A DNA stretch of 64,000 bases, taken from Paenibacillus oryzisoli (lineage in GTDB: Bacteria; Bacillota; Bacilli; Paenibacillales; NBRC-103111). The translations under genes were made by a program, and so were the position numbers. The notes under the pieces are model-generated. The model did not search any database. It was not told where the DNA came from and saw nothing but the letters and a program-made list of their open reading frames with translations. Positions within the stretch are counted from its first letter, which is position 1, and every line of letters begins with the position of its first letter. Shown here piece after piece: positions 1-8,803 of this stretch. Location: contig NZ_LYPB01000089.1 of the NCBI RefSeq assembly GCF_001653565.1, positions 157,741 through 221,740 of the forward strand, read 5' to 3'.

Positions 1-1125
1 CTGGAACACGGCCCCTTGCAGACCTGCGATGTTGAAAGCGGCAAGTCCCAACAGGACGATGCCCATGTGGCTGATACTCGAGTAGGCGAGCACGAGTTTG
101 AAGTCCTTTTGGACCATCGCGAGAAGTGCGCCATACACGATGTTAATGACGCCAAGGAGAGCGAGTACCCACGCCCATTGCTGGGCTTCTCCCGGGAAGA
201 ACAGAATGCCGAAACGGATAAGGCCGTAGGCCCCCATTTTGAGCAAAATCCCGGAGTGAATCATAACAACAGCAGGCGGAGCCTCAGTATGCACTTTCAG
301 CATCCACGTATGGAACGGGAAGATCGGTAGCTTGATCCCGAATGCAACCAGCAGCATGATGAACACGGTCCATTTCATCGCTTGACTCATAAAGAATGGC
401 GTACCGCTCTGATTCACATAAGCCTCAGGGGCTTGCAATAGATTGTGTGCAATCGTATGAATGTCGCCGCTATAGTAGATGATAGCCTCTGTCTGCGATG
501 GATCTTGATTAAACCCTGCAGTCGTAACCAGAATCAGGAAGGCAATCAGCATAATCGCTGAGCCTAAACCGTTATACAGCAAGAAGCGATTAGCTGCCTG
601 CTCTCGGTTCATATACCCCCAAATTCCGATCAAGAAGAACATCGGCACGAGTGTAATTTCGAAGAACAGGAAGAACAAGAACAGATCCTGCGCCATGAAT
701 ACGCCGAACATCCCCACTTCTAGCAAAAGAAACAGAATGAAATACGTTTTCCAACGTTTCTTAATGTAAACGGACGCCAATGCGGCCATCGACGAAATCA
801 GTGCCGTTAGGAAGACGAGTGGCAACGAAATGCCATCGACAGCTAACGAATATTTAAACTCGAAGAAGAATTGTGTAATTTGCTGAATTCCCTCATGATT
901 TAAGGGGACTTTGATCCAACTTAACTGTTCTTTGTATTGAAGTGGATCCCCTTGATAGTTATAGTCCACATACAGCCATGCTGCCAGAATTAACGGAATC
1001 AGCGTCGTAACAATTCCAACGGTTTTGATCAGACGTCCACGATCTCCTCGAAGGAAGAGCAGGACAAGCACACCAAGCAGAGGTGAGAAGGCAATCATAC
1101 TAAGAATAGGTAAGTTAGCCGGCAT
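1..1125 (-). CDS. nuoM: NADH-quinone oxidoreductase subunit M (partial, N-terminal part)
   Basis: Antiporter-like proton-pumping membrane subunit of respiratory complex I. Only the first 375 codons are in the window; the 3' end lies beyond base 1. The start is the ATG at 1125 (protein begins MPANLPILSM), preceded by an AAGGAGG ribosome site, and it lies inside the 3' end of nuoL (11 bp overlap). The translation is strongly hydrophobic with the many membrane helices expected of the NuoL/M/N family. Position after nuoK and nuoL fixes it as NuoM. nuoN would be expected next, outside the window. Confidence 0.93.
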   Translation of the reverse strand, partial: MPANLPILSMIAFSPLLGVLVLLFLRGDRGRLIKTVGIVTTLIPLILAAWLYVDYNYQGDPLQYKEQLSWIKVPLNHEGIQQITQFFFEFKYSLAVDGISLPLVFLTALISSMAALASVYIKKRWKTYFILFLLLEVGMFGVFMAQDLFLFFLFFEITLVPMFFLIGIWGYMNREQAANRFLLYNGLGSAIMLIAFLILVTTAGFNQDPSQTEAIIYYSGDIHTIAHNLLQAPEAYVNQSGTPFFMSQAMKWTVFIMLLVAFGIKLPIFPFHTWMLKVHTEAPPAVVMIHSGILLKMGAYGLIRFGILFFPGEAQQWAWVLALLGVINIVYGALLAMVQKDFKLVLAYSSISHMGIVLLGLAAFNIAGLQGAVFQ

Positions 1126-3037
1126 GTATGAACCTCCTTCCTGCAATGGCAAGTGCCAGAATCAGCATCCCGAGCAGCATGATGACCCCGTAGGACTGCA
1201 GTTGACCATTTTGGAGTCGAGAGCCTAAGCGTCCAAGACTGACCACGGTGAAAGCAACTAAGCGCACAATCCCATCAATGATATAAATATCAATGAATTC
1301 TAGGATATAGCCTAGACCGCGAAGCGGTTTGACAATAATAGCCTCATAGATCTCATCGATGAAATATTTGCGATTAAGCAACGTGTACAACCAAGGCATT
1401 TTACCCGAAACGACGTCCCGAGGGATCGTGCGTTTGAGGTACATCAGATAGCCCAATCCAATTCCTAACAAGCCAGCTAACGTGGATAAAATAATAACCA
1501 TCCAATTGGCCGTTTCCTCATGCTCCTGCCCTGTCAGCCAATGACCCAGCCATTCGTTGAATGGCGTATTCACGAAGCCTGCAACTACAGCAAGCACAGC
1601 CAGAATAATCAGCGGTGCCGTCATGGACGCAGGTGATTCATGCGGTTCATGCGCGTGGCCATGAGCATGATCATCTTGATCCTCCGAAGCCACTGGCTTC
1701 GCTCTAGACGAGCCCATAAAGACGAGGAAGAACAGGCGGGACATGTAGAAGGCGGTGAAGAACGCCGCGATCACACCAACCCAGAACAGAAGCTGGTTAT
1801 GCTCGTACGCTTCCGTTAGAATCATATCCTTCGACCAGAAGCCTGCGAATGGGAAGATACCAGCTAAAGCCAGCGTACCAATCGCAAAGGTCCATGTGGT
1901 GATTTTCATTTTGCGGGATAAGCCGCCCATTTCGTTAATATTCTGCGTATGAACAGCGTGAATCACGCTACCTGCACCCAAGAAGAGCAGCGCTTTGAAG
2001 AAGGCGTGCGTGAATAAGTGGAACATACCAGACGTAATCGAAACGCCAATCCCTAGCGCCATCATCATGTAGCCGAGTTGACTCACCGTAGAGTAAGCGA
2101 GAATCCGCTTGATATCGTTCTGGGCAACACCGATTGTTGCTGCAAAGATGGCGGTAAACCCACCTACATAAGCAACGACCATCAAAGCATCCGGTGAAGC
2201 GTGGAAAATATCAAACGTCCGCGCCACAAGGTATACCCCTGCAGCAACCATCGTTGCGGCATGGATTAGCGCCGAAATCGGCGTTGGCCCTTCCATGGCA
2301 TCAGGTAGCCATGTGTGCAGCGGGAATTGCCCTGATTTCCCCATCGCTCCGATGAAAATCAGAACTGCGATCCATGTGACGATCGTAGGGTCTATTTTGC
2401 CAGTGGTGAAGGCATTATGTATGGATGTGAAGTCTAGCGCGTGCCCTGGCATGTAGAGATACAGCAACAGGATCGCAATAAACAAGCCCACATCTCCAAT
2501 GCGGGTGACGATGAATGCCTTTTTGGCGGCAGCCTTCGCCTCCGGCTTGAAGTACCAGAATCCAACGAGCAAGAAGGAACATACCCCGACTAGCTCCCAG
2601 AAGATGTATAGCTCTAGCATATTTTCAGAAATAACAAGGCCTAGCATGGAGAAGGAGAACAGCGCGATATAACTGAAGAACACGTGAATACGCTCGTCGC
2701 CTTTCATGTAGCCCTTGGAATAAATGTTCACCAGAAGCGAAACTAGAGTGACAATTACAAGCATGAGGGAGTTCAAATTCGTGACCTCAAACCCCATTTT
2801 CAGCGTAAAATCGCCAACCTGCAGCCAGTTCATTTTATCCCACGTGAAATCCTCAACATTGCCGCCAATGCGCTCCACAAAAATGAGCAAAGCCACAATA
2901 AATGAAAGCAGCATCGCAAAAATGCTAATGTAAATTCCTAAATCTTTTAGTTGACGCCCCATTGCCGTAAGCGCTAGAAAAGCAAGCAACGGAAACAATG
3001 GAATGAGCCAGGCGTACTGTGAATAGTCCGATACCAT
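1115..3037 (-). CDS. nuoL: NADH-quinone oxidoreductase subunit L
   Basis: Largest antiporter-like membrane subunit of complex I, 640 aa, which couples quinone reduction to proton transport through a chain of membrane-buried charged residues. The family core is clear at about 225-265, with the KSGQFPLHTWLPDAMEGPTP stretch typical of NuoL and Mrp antiporters. A His-rich cytoplasmic or loop segment (HAHGHAHEPHE) sits near residue 460. Its 3' end overlaps the nuoM start by 11 bp, consistent with translational coupling in the nuo operon. Confidence 0.97.
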   Translation of the reverse strand: MVSDYSQYAWLIPLFPLLAFLALTAMGRQLKDLGIYISIFAMLLSFIVALLIFVERIGGNVEDFTWDKMNWLQVGDFTLKMGFEVTNLNSLMLVIVTLVSLLVNIYSKGYMKGDERIHVFFSYIALFSFSMLGLVISENMLELYIFWELVGVCSFLLVGFWYFKPEAKAAAKKAFIVTRIGDVGLFIAILLLYLYMPGHALDFTSIHNAFTTGKIDPTIVTWIAVLIFIGAMGKSGQFPLHTWLPDAMEGPTPISALIHAATMVAAGVYLVARTFDIFHASPDALMVVAYVGGFTAIFAATIGVAQNDIKRILAYSTVSQLGYMMMALGIGVSITSGMFHLFTHAFFKALLFLGAGSVIHAVHTQNINEMGGLSRKMKITTWTFAIGTLALAGIFPFAGFWSKDMILTEAYEHNQLLFWVGVIAAFFTAFYMSRLFFLVFMGSSRAKPVASEDQDDHAHGHAHEPHESPASMTAPLIILAVLAVVAGFVNTPFNEWLGHWLTGQEHEETANWMVIILSTLAGLLGIGLGYLMYLKRTIPRDVVSGKMPWLYTLLNRKYFIDEIYEAIIVKPLRGLGYILEFIDIYIIDGIVRLVAFTVVSLGRLGSRLQNGQLQSYGVIMLLGMLILALAIAGRRFIHAG

Positions 3038-3052
3038 AGCCTTGTTAGCCTC

Positions 3053-3364
3053 CTAGCGCTTCATAGAATCCAAATCTGTCACTTCGACGGTACCTTTATT
3101 TCGGTAAATCGTGATCAATATGGCAATTCCCACAGCCGCCTCAGCAGCTGCAATCGTAATGTTGAAGAGAGAGAAGATATGCCCCGTCAATGCGGGGTGA
3201 TCTCCTAGCTTCGAGAAGGCAATCAAATTCAAGTTCACCGCATTAAGCATAAGCTCGATGGAGAGCAGGACGATTACCCCGTTTTTCTTCGTTAATGCAC
3301 CGTATAGCCCAATGCAGAATAGGATCGCCGCTAAGGTCAGATAAGGAGTAATTATGTTACCCAA
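3053..3364 (-). CDS. nuoK: NADH-quinone oxidoreductase subunit K
   Basis: Small complex I membrane subunit, 103 aa, usual length about 100, with three predicted membrane helices. The helix containing LLSIELMLNAVNL carries the conserved Glu residue involved in proton transfer, and a second family motif, ITIAAAEAAVGIAI, follows near residue 70. It sits 2 bp downstream of nuoJ and 15 bp upstream of nuoL in the operon. Confidence 0.96.
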   Translation of the reverse strand: MGNIITPYLTLAAILFCIGLYGALTKKNGVIVLLSIELMLNAVNLNLIAFSKLGDHPALTGHIFSLFNITIAAAEAAVGIAILITIYRNKGTVEVTDLDSMKR

Positions 3365-3366
3365 CG

Positions 3367-3897
3367 CTAATCCTCCTCTCTCTTGGCAACTACGATAGCA
3401 CCGATGAACGCTACCGTCAGCAGCACGGACATGATTTCGAAGGGAATAACATGTACGTTATACAGCAGCTTCCCGATTTCGAGCGTATTATCCTTGCCTG
3501 CATCCAATGTCCCTGAAGAGACGAAAGTCGACTTCTGAATCGCATAGAACAAAACGCCGAACAATCCGACTGCTCCAAGTATCGCCAAGCCTTCATGCCA
3601 TGGACGTTTAGGTCCCTCGTCTTCACCTTGTCTATGCTTCGTCATCATAATCCCGAAAATCATCAGAATGGAGATGGCACCGGCATAAATCAAGACCTGC
3701 ACGAAAGCGACAAACTCTGCTTCAAGGATGACATATAAGCCAGCCAGGCTGATAAACGTCAGGGCCACTGCTACAACCATGTGCACGACTTTCGTAAAAG
3801 AGATCATGAAGATCGCCCCACCGATCGCGAGCAGCGCGAAAATGAAGAACGCCCAACTCGTACCGCTGGATAAGAAATCGCCGAGTCCACTAAACAT
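3367..3897 (-). CDS. nuoJ: NADH-quinone oxidoreductase subunit J
   Basis: Complex I membrane subunit of 176 aa with about five hydrophobic helices. The conserved NuoJ segment FVAFVQVLIYAGAISILMIF is at about residues 63-82. The start overlaps the 3' end of nuoI by 8 bp. The order I-J-K is the standard one. Confidence 0.95.
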   Translation of the reverse strand: MFSGLGDFLSSGTSWAFFIFALLAIGGAIFMISFTKVVHMVVAVALTFISLAGLYVILEAEFVAFVQVLIYAGAISILMIFGIMMTKHRQGEDEGPKRPWHEGLAILGAVGLFGVLFYAIQKSTFVSSGTLDAGKDNTLEIGKLLYNVHVIPFEIMSVLLTVAFIGAIVVAKREED

Positions 3898-4342
3898 CTT
3901 TCTTCGCGCCCCCTTTAGGCATCGCAGAGTTGTTCTCTTGACGAATGTTTTGGGTGTTGTTGCTCAGCCACTCCATATTCTTGAACAAGTCATCCCGACT
4001 GTAGGAACTAAGCTCAAAATTGTTCGTCATCACGATCGCTTCTGTCGGACACACCTCTGTGCACAGGTCGCACAGAATACAAATTTCGAAGTTGATGTCA
4101 TACGTATCAATGACCTTCCCCTTTTTCTCAGGGTCTGGGTTTGCTTTTCCAGTTAACGTAATACACTCCGTCGGGCACACACGCGCACATTGATTGCACA
4201 CAATGCATTTCTCAGGATCAAAATATTGAATACCACGAAAGCGATCCGGCATTTTAATCGGAACTTCGGGATATGCGTACGTTACTTTCTTCTCAGTCAA
4301 ATGCTTGAACGTGAAGCCTAAACCTTTCATAATGCCCTTCAT
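3890..4342 (-). CDS. nuoI: NADH-quinone oxidoreductase subunit I (2x[4Fe-4S])
   Basis: Peripheral-arm iron-sulphur subunit of complex I, 150 aa. Two complete ferredoxin-type clusters are visible: Cys46-x2-Cys49-x2-Cys52-x3-Cys56 and Cys88-x2-Cys91-x2-Cys94-x3-Cys98, each followed by Pro. These bind clusters N6a and N6b in the electron path to NuoB. I start it at ATG 4342 because AAGGAG lies 9 nt upstream. A longer reading frame opens at a TTG at 4375 but has no ribosome site. nuoH precedes it by 60 bp. Confidence 0.95.
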   Translation of the reverse strand: MKGIMKGLGFTFKHLTEKKVTYAYPEVPIKMPDRFRGIQYFDPEKCIVCNQCARVCPTECITLTGKANPDPEKKGKVIDTYDINFEICILCDLCTEVCPTEAIVMTNNFELSSYSRDDLFKNMEWLSNNTQNIRQENNSAMPKGGAKKDV

Positions 4343-4402
4343 GTGTTTCAACTCCTTCAAGTTTCGCGAGAGCAAAACTAACTACTTCTTAAGCAACTAT
4401 AC

Positions 4403-5407
4403 TTAAAAGATGGTCATGATAATCGCCGTCACCAACATATTGACTAGTGCCAGTGGTAATAGCACTTTCCAGCCGAACCCCATCAATTGATCAATTCGAA
4501 CACGTGGCAGTGTCGCCCGCAGCCAGAAGAGGAAGAACACGACCGATGAGAATTTCAACAGGAACCAGATAACACCTGGAATGAAATCAAGGAATCCGAA
4601 TGGCGCATGCCATCCACCAAGGAAAATCAGACTCACCAGTGAAGCAATGACGAAGACGTACACATACTCGGATAGCATGAAAAAAGCGAAGCGGAATCCG
4701 CTGTATTCCACATGGTAGCCCGCAACGAGCTCAGATTCTGCCTCAGGCAAGTCAAACGGCGTCCGATTCAGCTCCGACACACCCGCAATCACGAAGATAA
4801 TGAAACCTAGGATCTGCGGAATGAAATTCCAGTGCCAGAAGCCGCCTGTTTGATGATCGACAATGGTATGCAGATTGAGACTGCCCGTCATCATAATGAC
4901 ACCAACAACGGAAATGACTAACGGAACTTCATAACTAATCATTTGGGCTGCGGAACGCATGCCGCCGAGTAACGCATATTTATTGTTGGATGCCCAACCG
5001 CCCAGAATAATTCCGATGGTTGAGATTCCTGTTAGTGCTACGTAATAAAGCAATCCCACATTCAGATTCGCGCCAAACATCCGATCAGAGAAGGGAATCG
5101 TCGCAATGATCGTAAAAGACGGGATAAAGGTAATGATCGGTGCGAGTATGAAAAGTTCACGCTCAGCCTTCTTAGGAATTGTATCTTCCTTAATGAGGAG
5201 CTTGAATACGTCGGCAACGCTCTGCAACAGCCCGAATGGTCCTGTACGGTTCGGCCCAATCCGCAATTGCATCCACCCGATAACTTTACGCTCGAAGTAG
5301 ATCGCATATGTAACGAAACCGAGAACGAGCATGAGCATCACGACGCCCCAGAATAGAAACACGAAGAAGTTCGTCCATGTCAGACTCTCTTCTAATAAAT
5401 TGACCAT
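4403..5407 (-). CDS. nuoH: NADH-quinone oxidoreductase subunit H
   Basis: Membrane subunit of 334 aa that connects the quinone-binding peripheral arm to the proton-pumping arm. The family signature GWMQLRIGPNRTGPFGLLQS is at about residues 44-63, and the acidic loop FDLPEAESELVAGYHVEYSG is at about 218-237. Multiple hydrophobic helices match the family. The ATG start (5407) shares a base with the stop of nuoD. Confidence 0.97.
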   Translation of the reverse strand: MVNLLEESLTWTNFFVFLFWGVVMLMLVLGFVTYAIYFERKVIGWMQLRIGPNRTGPFGLLQSVADVFKLLIKEDTIPKKAERELFILAPIITFIPSFTIIATIPFSDRMFGANLNVGLLYYVALTGISTIGIILGGWASNNKYALLGGMRSAAQMISYEVPLVISVVGVIMMTGSLNLHTIVDHQTGGFWHWNFIPQILGFIIFVIAGVSELNRTPFDLPEAESELVAGYHVEYSGFRFAFFMLSEYVYVFVIASLVSLIFLGGWHAPFGFLDFIPGVIWFLLKFSSVVFFLFWLRATLPRVRIDQLMGFGWKVLLPLALVNMLVTAIIMTIF

Positions 5408-6507
5408 TAGGCATCCACCTCCCCAACGACAATATCAATGCCGCCAAGAATCGTAATTAGATTGGTCATCGACTCGCCAACCAGCAGCTTGGGCAATATT
5501 TGCAGATTCACGAAGGATGGTCTACGGAATTTCAGGCGGTAAGGCTCTTGCTTACCTCGGGAAATAATATGACAGCCAATTTCCCCACGCGGAGACTCAA
5601 TTGCTGCATAGATTTCGCCTTCTGGCGGGCGGATGACTCTCGGCACTTTGCCCATCGTTTCGCCTCCCTCAGGGAACACGTCTAGGGCTTGTTCCAGGAT
5701 GCGAAGAGACTGTTTTATTTCTTCCATACGAATCAAATATCGGTCATAGCAATCCCCGCCACTGCGCACAGGCACATCGAATTTAAAGCGGCTGTACAGG
5801 CTGTAGGGCTGCGTTTTGCGAATATCCCAATCTACACCCGTACAACGCAGGTTCGCTCCACTAAGGCCATACGCAATGGCTGTCTCTGCGTCATATTTGC
5901 CCACGCCCTTGATACGTGAAAGGAAGATCTCATTTCCGGTGACAAGTGTGTGATACTCTTCTAATTTGCCGTACATATAAGGCACGAATTTCCGGACCTT
6001 TTCAATCCAACCATCAGGTGCGTCCCATTTCACGCCGCCAACACGCATGTAGTTGTACGTCAAACGCGCGCCGCATAGTTCATTGAATAGATCGATAATA
6101 ATCTCACGGTCACGGAACGCATACAAGAACGGGCTCATAGCCCCGATATCCAGCAAGTATGTTCCCCACCACACCATGTGAGAGGCGATTCGCTGCAGCT
6201 CCATCACGATTAATCGGAGGAATTCTGCGCGTTCTGGGACTTCTAATTGCATCATTCTCTCTACAGCGTTAACTAACGCGTAGTTGGTCGTCATCGCCGA
6301 TACATAATCCATGCGGTCTGTGTACGGGATAATTTGGGTATAGCTGAGGTTCTCAGCCAGTTTCTCTGTTCCTCTATGTAAGTAGCCCATAACGGGTATG
6401 GCTTCTCGAATGATTTCACCATCCAACTTTACAATCACGCGGAAAACGCCATGCGTACTTGGATGCTGAGGACCAACGTTTAACAGGAGCTCTTCTGTCC
6501 GTAACAC
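5407..6507 (-). CDS. nuoD: NADH-quinone oxidoreductase subunit D
   Basis: 49-kDa-type subunit of complex I, 366 aa, which forms the quinone-binding cavity with NuoB. The N-terminal VGPQHPSTHGVFR motif and the EIGCHIISRGKQEPYRLKFR region near the C terminus are family landmarks. It starts at a GTG (6507) with GGAGGTG 7 nt upstream; that ribosome site lies inside the last codons of nuoC, leaving only 3 nt between the genes. It stands alone rather than fused to nuoC, unlike in enterobacteria. Confidence 0.97.
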   Translation of the reverse strand: MLRTEELLLNVGPQHPSTHGVFRVIVKLDGEIIREAIPVMGYLHRGTEKLAENLSYTQIIPYTDRMDYVSAMTTNYALVNAVERMMQLEVPERAEFLRLIVMELQRIASHMVWWGTYLLDIGAMSPFLYAFRDREIIIDLFNELCGARLTYNYMRVGGVKWDAPDGWIEKVRKFVPYMYGKLEEYHTLVTGNEIFLSRIKGVGKYDAETAIAYGLSGANLRCTGVDWDIRKTQPYSLYSRFKFDVPVRSGGDCYDRYLIRMEEIKQSLRILEQALDVFPEGGETMGKVPRVIRPPEGEIYAAIESPRGEIGCHIISRGKQEPYRLKFRRPSFVNLQILPKLLVGESMTNLITILGGIDIVVGEVDA

Positions 6508-6510
6508 GTG

Positions 6511-7443
6511 CTACACCTCCGGGTCAAGCGGTTCGTAGTCTTTGCGCAGTGGATGACCCACCCAATCATCAGGCATCATGATCCTTACTAAGTTCGGGTG
6601 GCCAGGGAAATCGATGCCGAACAGGTCAAAGGCTTCACGCTCGTTCCAGTTGGCCGTCGGCCAGACATCAGCTACCGAAGGTATGCTGGCTTGCTCGCGG
6701 TCTGTCTTCACCTTCACGCAATACTCATGCTTGTGAGTGAGCGAAAGGAGATGATACGCCACCTCGAGGTGCGTTTCTTGGTCTACGCCCGAGAGATTGC
6801 GCAAGTAATCACAGCGCAACTCCTCGTGATCGCGAAGCGTCAGCGCGGCCTGCGGCCAGCGCGAGCTGTGAATGACGACGTAAGGACGATGCGCGTCCCT
6901 TTCGTTGATGAAAGCTTCGACGACGGCGTCTTCGCCTACGTCGGCCTTCAAGATCGCGACCAGCCGGTCCAGCAGCGGCTGGTTCGGGGAAGGCTCCTTC
7001 GGCGCGGCTGGCTCCGCCGATTCGGGCTTCGCTCCGGCGCGCGCTGCGGCTCGCGCAGCGCGGGCTTCTGCGGCGGCCTGGGCTTTGGCCGCCTTCTCTT
7101 CATCTGTGCCAGCGTCTGCGGACGCTGGCGTTGCCGCTCCGGCGGGCGCAGGCTCGCCCGACTCTGCGGCCGCGCGCGCTGCGAGGCGCGCGGCTCTTGC
7201 CGCGGCGCGCTCTGCCGCCGCGTCCGTAGCGCCAGCTGCCGGTTTGCTCTCTGAGCTTCCTTCCGCTTGGCCCTCAGAGCTCCCTACCGTCGGATTGGTC
7301 TGCACAACTTCCGGTTTGTTCTCAATCGGTGAGCTCTCCGCTTTAGCGGGCTCATTGCCTACTGCCTTGCCTTCCTCATTCCCATCCTCGCCAACAGGAG
7401 GAGTCGGAACCGTAGATTCATCCGGCTTTTTCTCCTCGCTCAT
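6511..7443 (-). CDS. nuoC: NADH-quinone oxidoreductase subunit C with long Ala/Glu-rich N-terminal extension
   Basis: 310 aa. The catalytic-arm 30-kDa domain occupies roughly residues 155-310, including WNEREAFDLFGIDFPGHPNL and the RKDYEP tail typical of NuoC. The first ~150 residues are low-complexity, rich in Ala, Glu, Pro and Lys, with repeats of the ARAARLAARAAAE kind, and are probably disordered. The DNA of the extension is far more GC-rich than its surroundings. A normal NuoC is about 160-200 aa, so the extension nearly doubles it. The start ATG at 7443 overlaps the nuoB stop by 4 bp. Confidence 0.95.
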   Translation of the reverse strand: MSEEKKPDESTVPTPPVGEDGNEEGKAVGNEPAKAESSPIENKPEVVQTNPTVGSSEGQAEGSSESKPAAGATDAAAERAAARAARLAARAAAESGEPAPAGAATPASADAGTDEEKAAKAQAAAEARAARAAARAGAKPESAEPAAPKEPSPNQPLLDRLVAILKADVGEDAVVEAFINERDAHRPYVVIHSSRWPQAALTLRDHEELRCDYLRNLSGVDQETHLEVAYHLLSLTHKHEYCVKVKTDREQASIPSVADVWPTANWNEREAFDLFGIDFPGHPNLVRIMMPDDWVGHPLRKDYEPLDPEV

Positions 7444-7958
7444 CGATTGATCACCTGCTTCCCAGTCTTCGCTTCATAGCGAATCTTCTCCTGAAGCTTG
7501 TTGATGCCATAGATCAGCGCAGCTGGATTCGGCGGACAACCAGGGATATACACGTCCACCGGAACAATTTGGTCGACACCTTTCACAACCGAATACGATT
7601 TGACATAGGGTCCGCCTGCTGTTGCACAAGAGCCCATGGCAATAACCCATTTCGGTTCAGGCATTTGTTCATAAAGTCGGCGCAACAAAGGAGCCATTTT
7701 CTTCGTAACAGTCCCTGCTACAATCATGACGTCTGATTGTCTCGGGGATGTACGGAAGATGACTCCGAATCGGTCTAAATCATAGTGAGAACCACCTGTT
7801 CCCATCATTTCGATCGCACAACAAGCCAAGCCAAAGGTTAATGGCCAAAGCGAATTACTGCGAGCCCAAGCTTTCACCTGCTCCAGTGTTGTCATAAATA
7901 CATTACGGTTTATTTCTTCCCGTTCCTCGGGAGAGATTGACTCTAGACTGAAGTCCAT
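7440..7958 (-). CDS. nuoB: NADH-quinone oxidoreductase subunit B ([4Fe-4S] N2)
   Basis: 172 aa. It carries the four Cys ligands of cluster N2, the last cluster before quinone: Cys46-Cys47 in GLACCAIEMM, Cys111 in GSCATAGGPY and Cys141 in IPGCPP. The start is taken at ATG 7958, which follows GAAGAAGGTG; the open frame runs further upstream to 8021 but that part overlaps the end of nuoA and lacks a ribosome site. It overlaps nuoA by 16 bp. Confidence 0.96.
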   Translation of the reverse strand: MDFSLESISPEEREEINRNVFMTTLEQVKAWARSNSLWPLTFGLACCAIEMMGTGGSHYDLDRFGVIFRTSPRQSDVMIVAGTVTKKMAPLLRRLYEQMPEPKWVIAMGSCATAGGPYVKSYSVVKGVDQIVPVDVYIPGCPPNPAALIYGINKLQEKIRYEAKTGKQVINR

Positions 7959-8311
7959 CGTAGCACCTTCTTCTTCCAAGCGTATATTAATCCTATGGCA
8001 AGCAAGGCTACAAAAATACACATTTCAATTAAAGCAAATAACCCTAGTTGATTAAAGGCAACTGCCCACGGATAGAGGAATACGGTCTCCACATCAAAGA
8101 TAACAAACATCAAAGCGTACAAATAATATCGAATGTTAAACCGGATTTGCCCCTCACCTACAGGCTCATTACCACTCTCATACGTCGTATACTTCTCATC
8201 GATGGGTTTACTCGGTCTTAACCATTTGCCAATCGTCAGCGCTGCTATGGGAAGGAAAATACCTAGCCCTAGAAAAACCGCTACGATTACATAGTTATTT
8301 GTATACATCAT
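7943..8311 (-). CDS. nuoA: NADH-quinone oxidoreductase subunit A
   Basis: First gene of the nuo operon, about 122 aa with three membrane helices. The NuoA landmark is the conserved loop TYESGNEPVGEGQIRFNIRY followed by the acidic helix MFVIFDVETVFLYPW. I place the start at the ATG at 8311 (MMYTNNYV), 10 nt after GGAGGCGG; an in-frame ATG at 8344 gives 11 more residues but has a poorer ribosome site. An extended -10 promoter lies upstream. Confidence 0.93.
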   Translation of the reverse strand: MMYTNNYVIVAVFLGLGIFLPIAALTIGKWLRPSKPIDEKYTTYESGNEPVGEGQIRFNIRYYLYALMFVIFDVETVFLYPWAVAFNQLGLFALIEMCIFVALLAIGLIYAWKKKVLRWTSV

Positions 8312-8385
8312 GTGAATGTAACCGCCTCCATTTCTTATTTGCATTCCTTACGATTTCCGTCATTTTGGTAATAATCACCTTTATT

Positions 8386-8394
8386 AGTATACCA
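8386..8394 (-). promoter_or_regulatory. Putative extended -10 promoter for the nuo operon
   Basis: Read on the minus strand the sequence is TGGTATACT, a TGn extended -10 element with TATACT hexamer, about 75 bp upstream of nuoA. No good -35 hexamer is visible, which fits extended -10 promoters. This is a sequence match only. Confidence 0.45.
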
Positions 8395-8528
8395 AAAAGG
8401 GGTATGGGCGTCGACATTAATTCTTTTCGCCTATGAGTAGCATTACACAATTGTGGGTAATACTATTCACTGGGCATTCTAGTTTTGTCCAATTCCCCTA
8501 CTTTACGATACGAAAGGAATGATTTTTT

Positions 8529-8693
8529 ATGGCAAATGCATCAAACGCTAATCACCAACATAGAACCAATGACAAGGTTACCGAAACTGGTCGCTATCGC
8601 GATGCCGACGGGCAAAGCGTCGAGCTTGTAGCAGGTCAAACGTTCCCTCCATGCCCGAAAACAGGCGAATCTACAGTCTGGCACCACGCATAA
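8529..8693 (+). CDS. Small conserved-type protein (54 aa), function unknown
   Basis: Short gene divergent from the nuo operon. ATG at 8529 follows AAAGGAA by 8 nt, the frame is open for 54 codons, and a strong rho-independent terminator follows 12 bp after the stop, which argues for a real gene. The product is hydrophilic, beginning MANASNANHQHRTND, with GRYRDADGQ in the middle and FPPCPKTGEST-VWHH at the end. The Gly-x-Tyr plus FPPCP...W pattern resembles small YjzC-like proteins of Bacillales, but I cannot assign it firmly. No signal peptide or membrane helix is seen. Confidence 0.72.
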   Translation: MANASNANHQHRTNDKVTETGRYRDADGQSVELVAGQTFPPCPKTGESTVWHHA

Positions 8694-8705
8694 AAGAAAT
8701 CAACG

Positions 8706-8741
8706 AGCTGCTCCTCTCCCCCGAGAGGAGCAGCTTTTTTT
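8706..8741 (+). terminator. Rho-independent terminator of the small gene
   Basis: Perfect 13-bp stem (8706-8718 with 8723-8735), CCCC loop, followed by a run of Ts. Confidence 0.93.
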
Positions 8742-8754
8742 CTGCGCCATTACA

Positions 8755-8792
8755 CGCAGAAAAAGCGGAAGAACCGAAGTTCCCCCGCTTTT
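8755..8792 (-). terminator. Rho-independent terminator of the atp operon
   Basis: On the minus strand, stem AAAAGCGGGGGAAC pairs with GTTCTTCCGCTTTT around a TTCG tetraloop (two G-U pairs), followed by Ts. It lies just downstream of the atpC stop. Confidence 0.9.
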
Positions 8793-8803
8793 CATTCATT
8801 TAT

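Noticed and set aside
6598..7450. Two long plus-strand frames opposite nuoC
   Set aside because: They mirror the GC-rich, Ala-rich codons of the NuoC extension. No ribosome sites and no recognisable domains.
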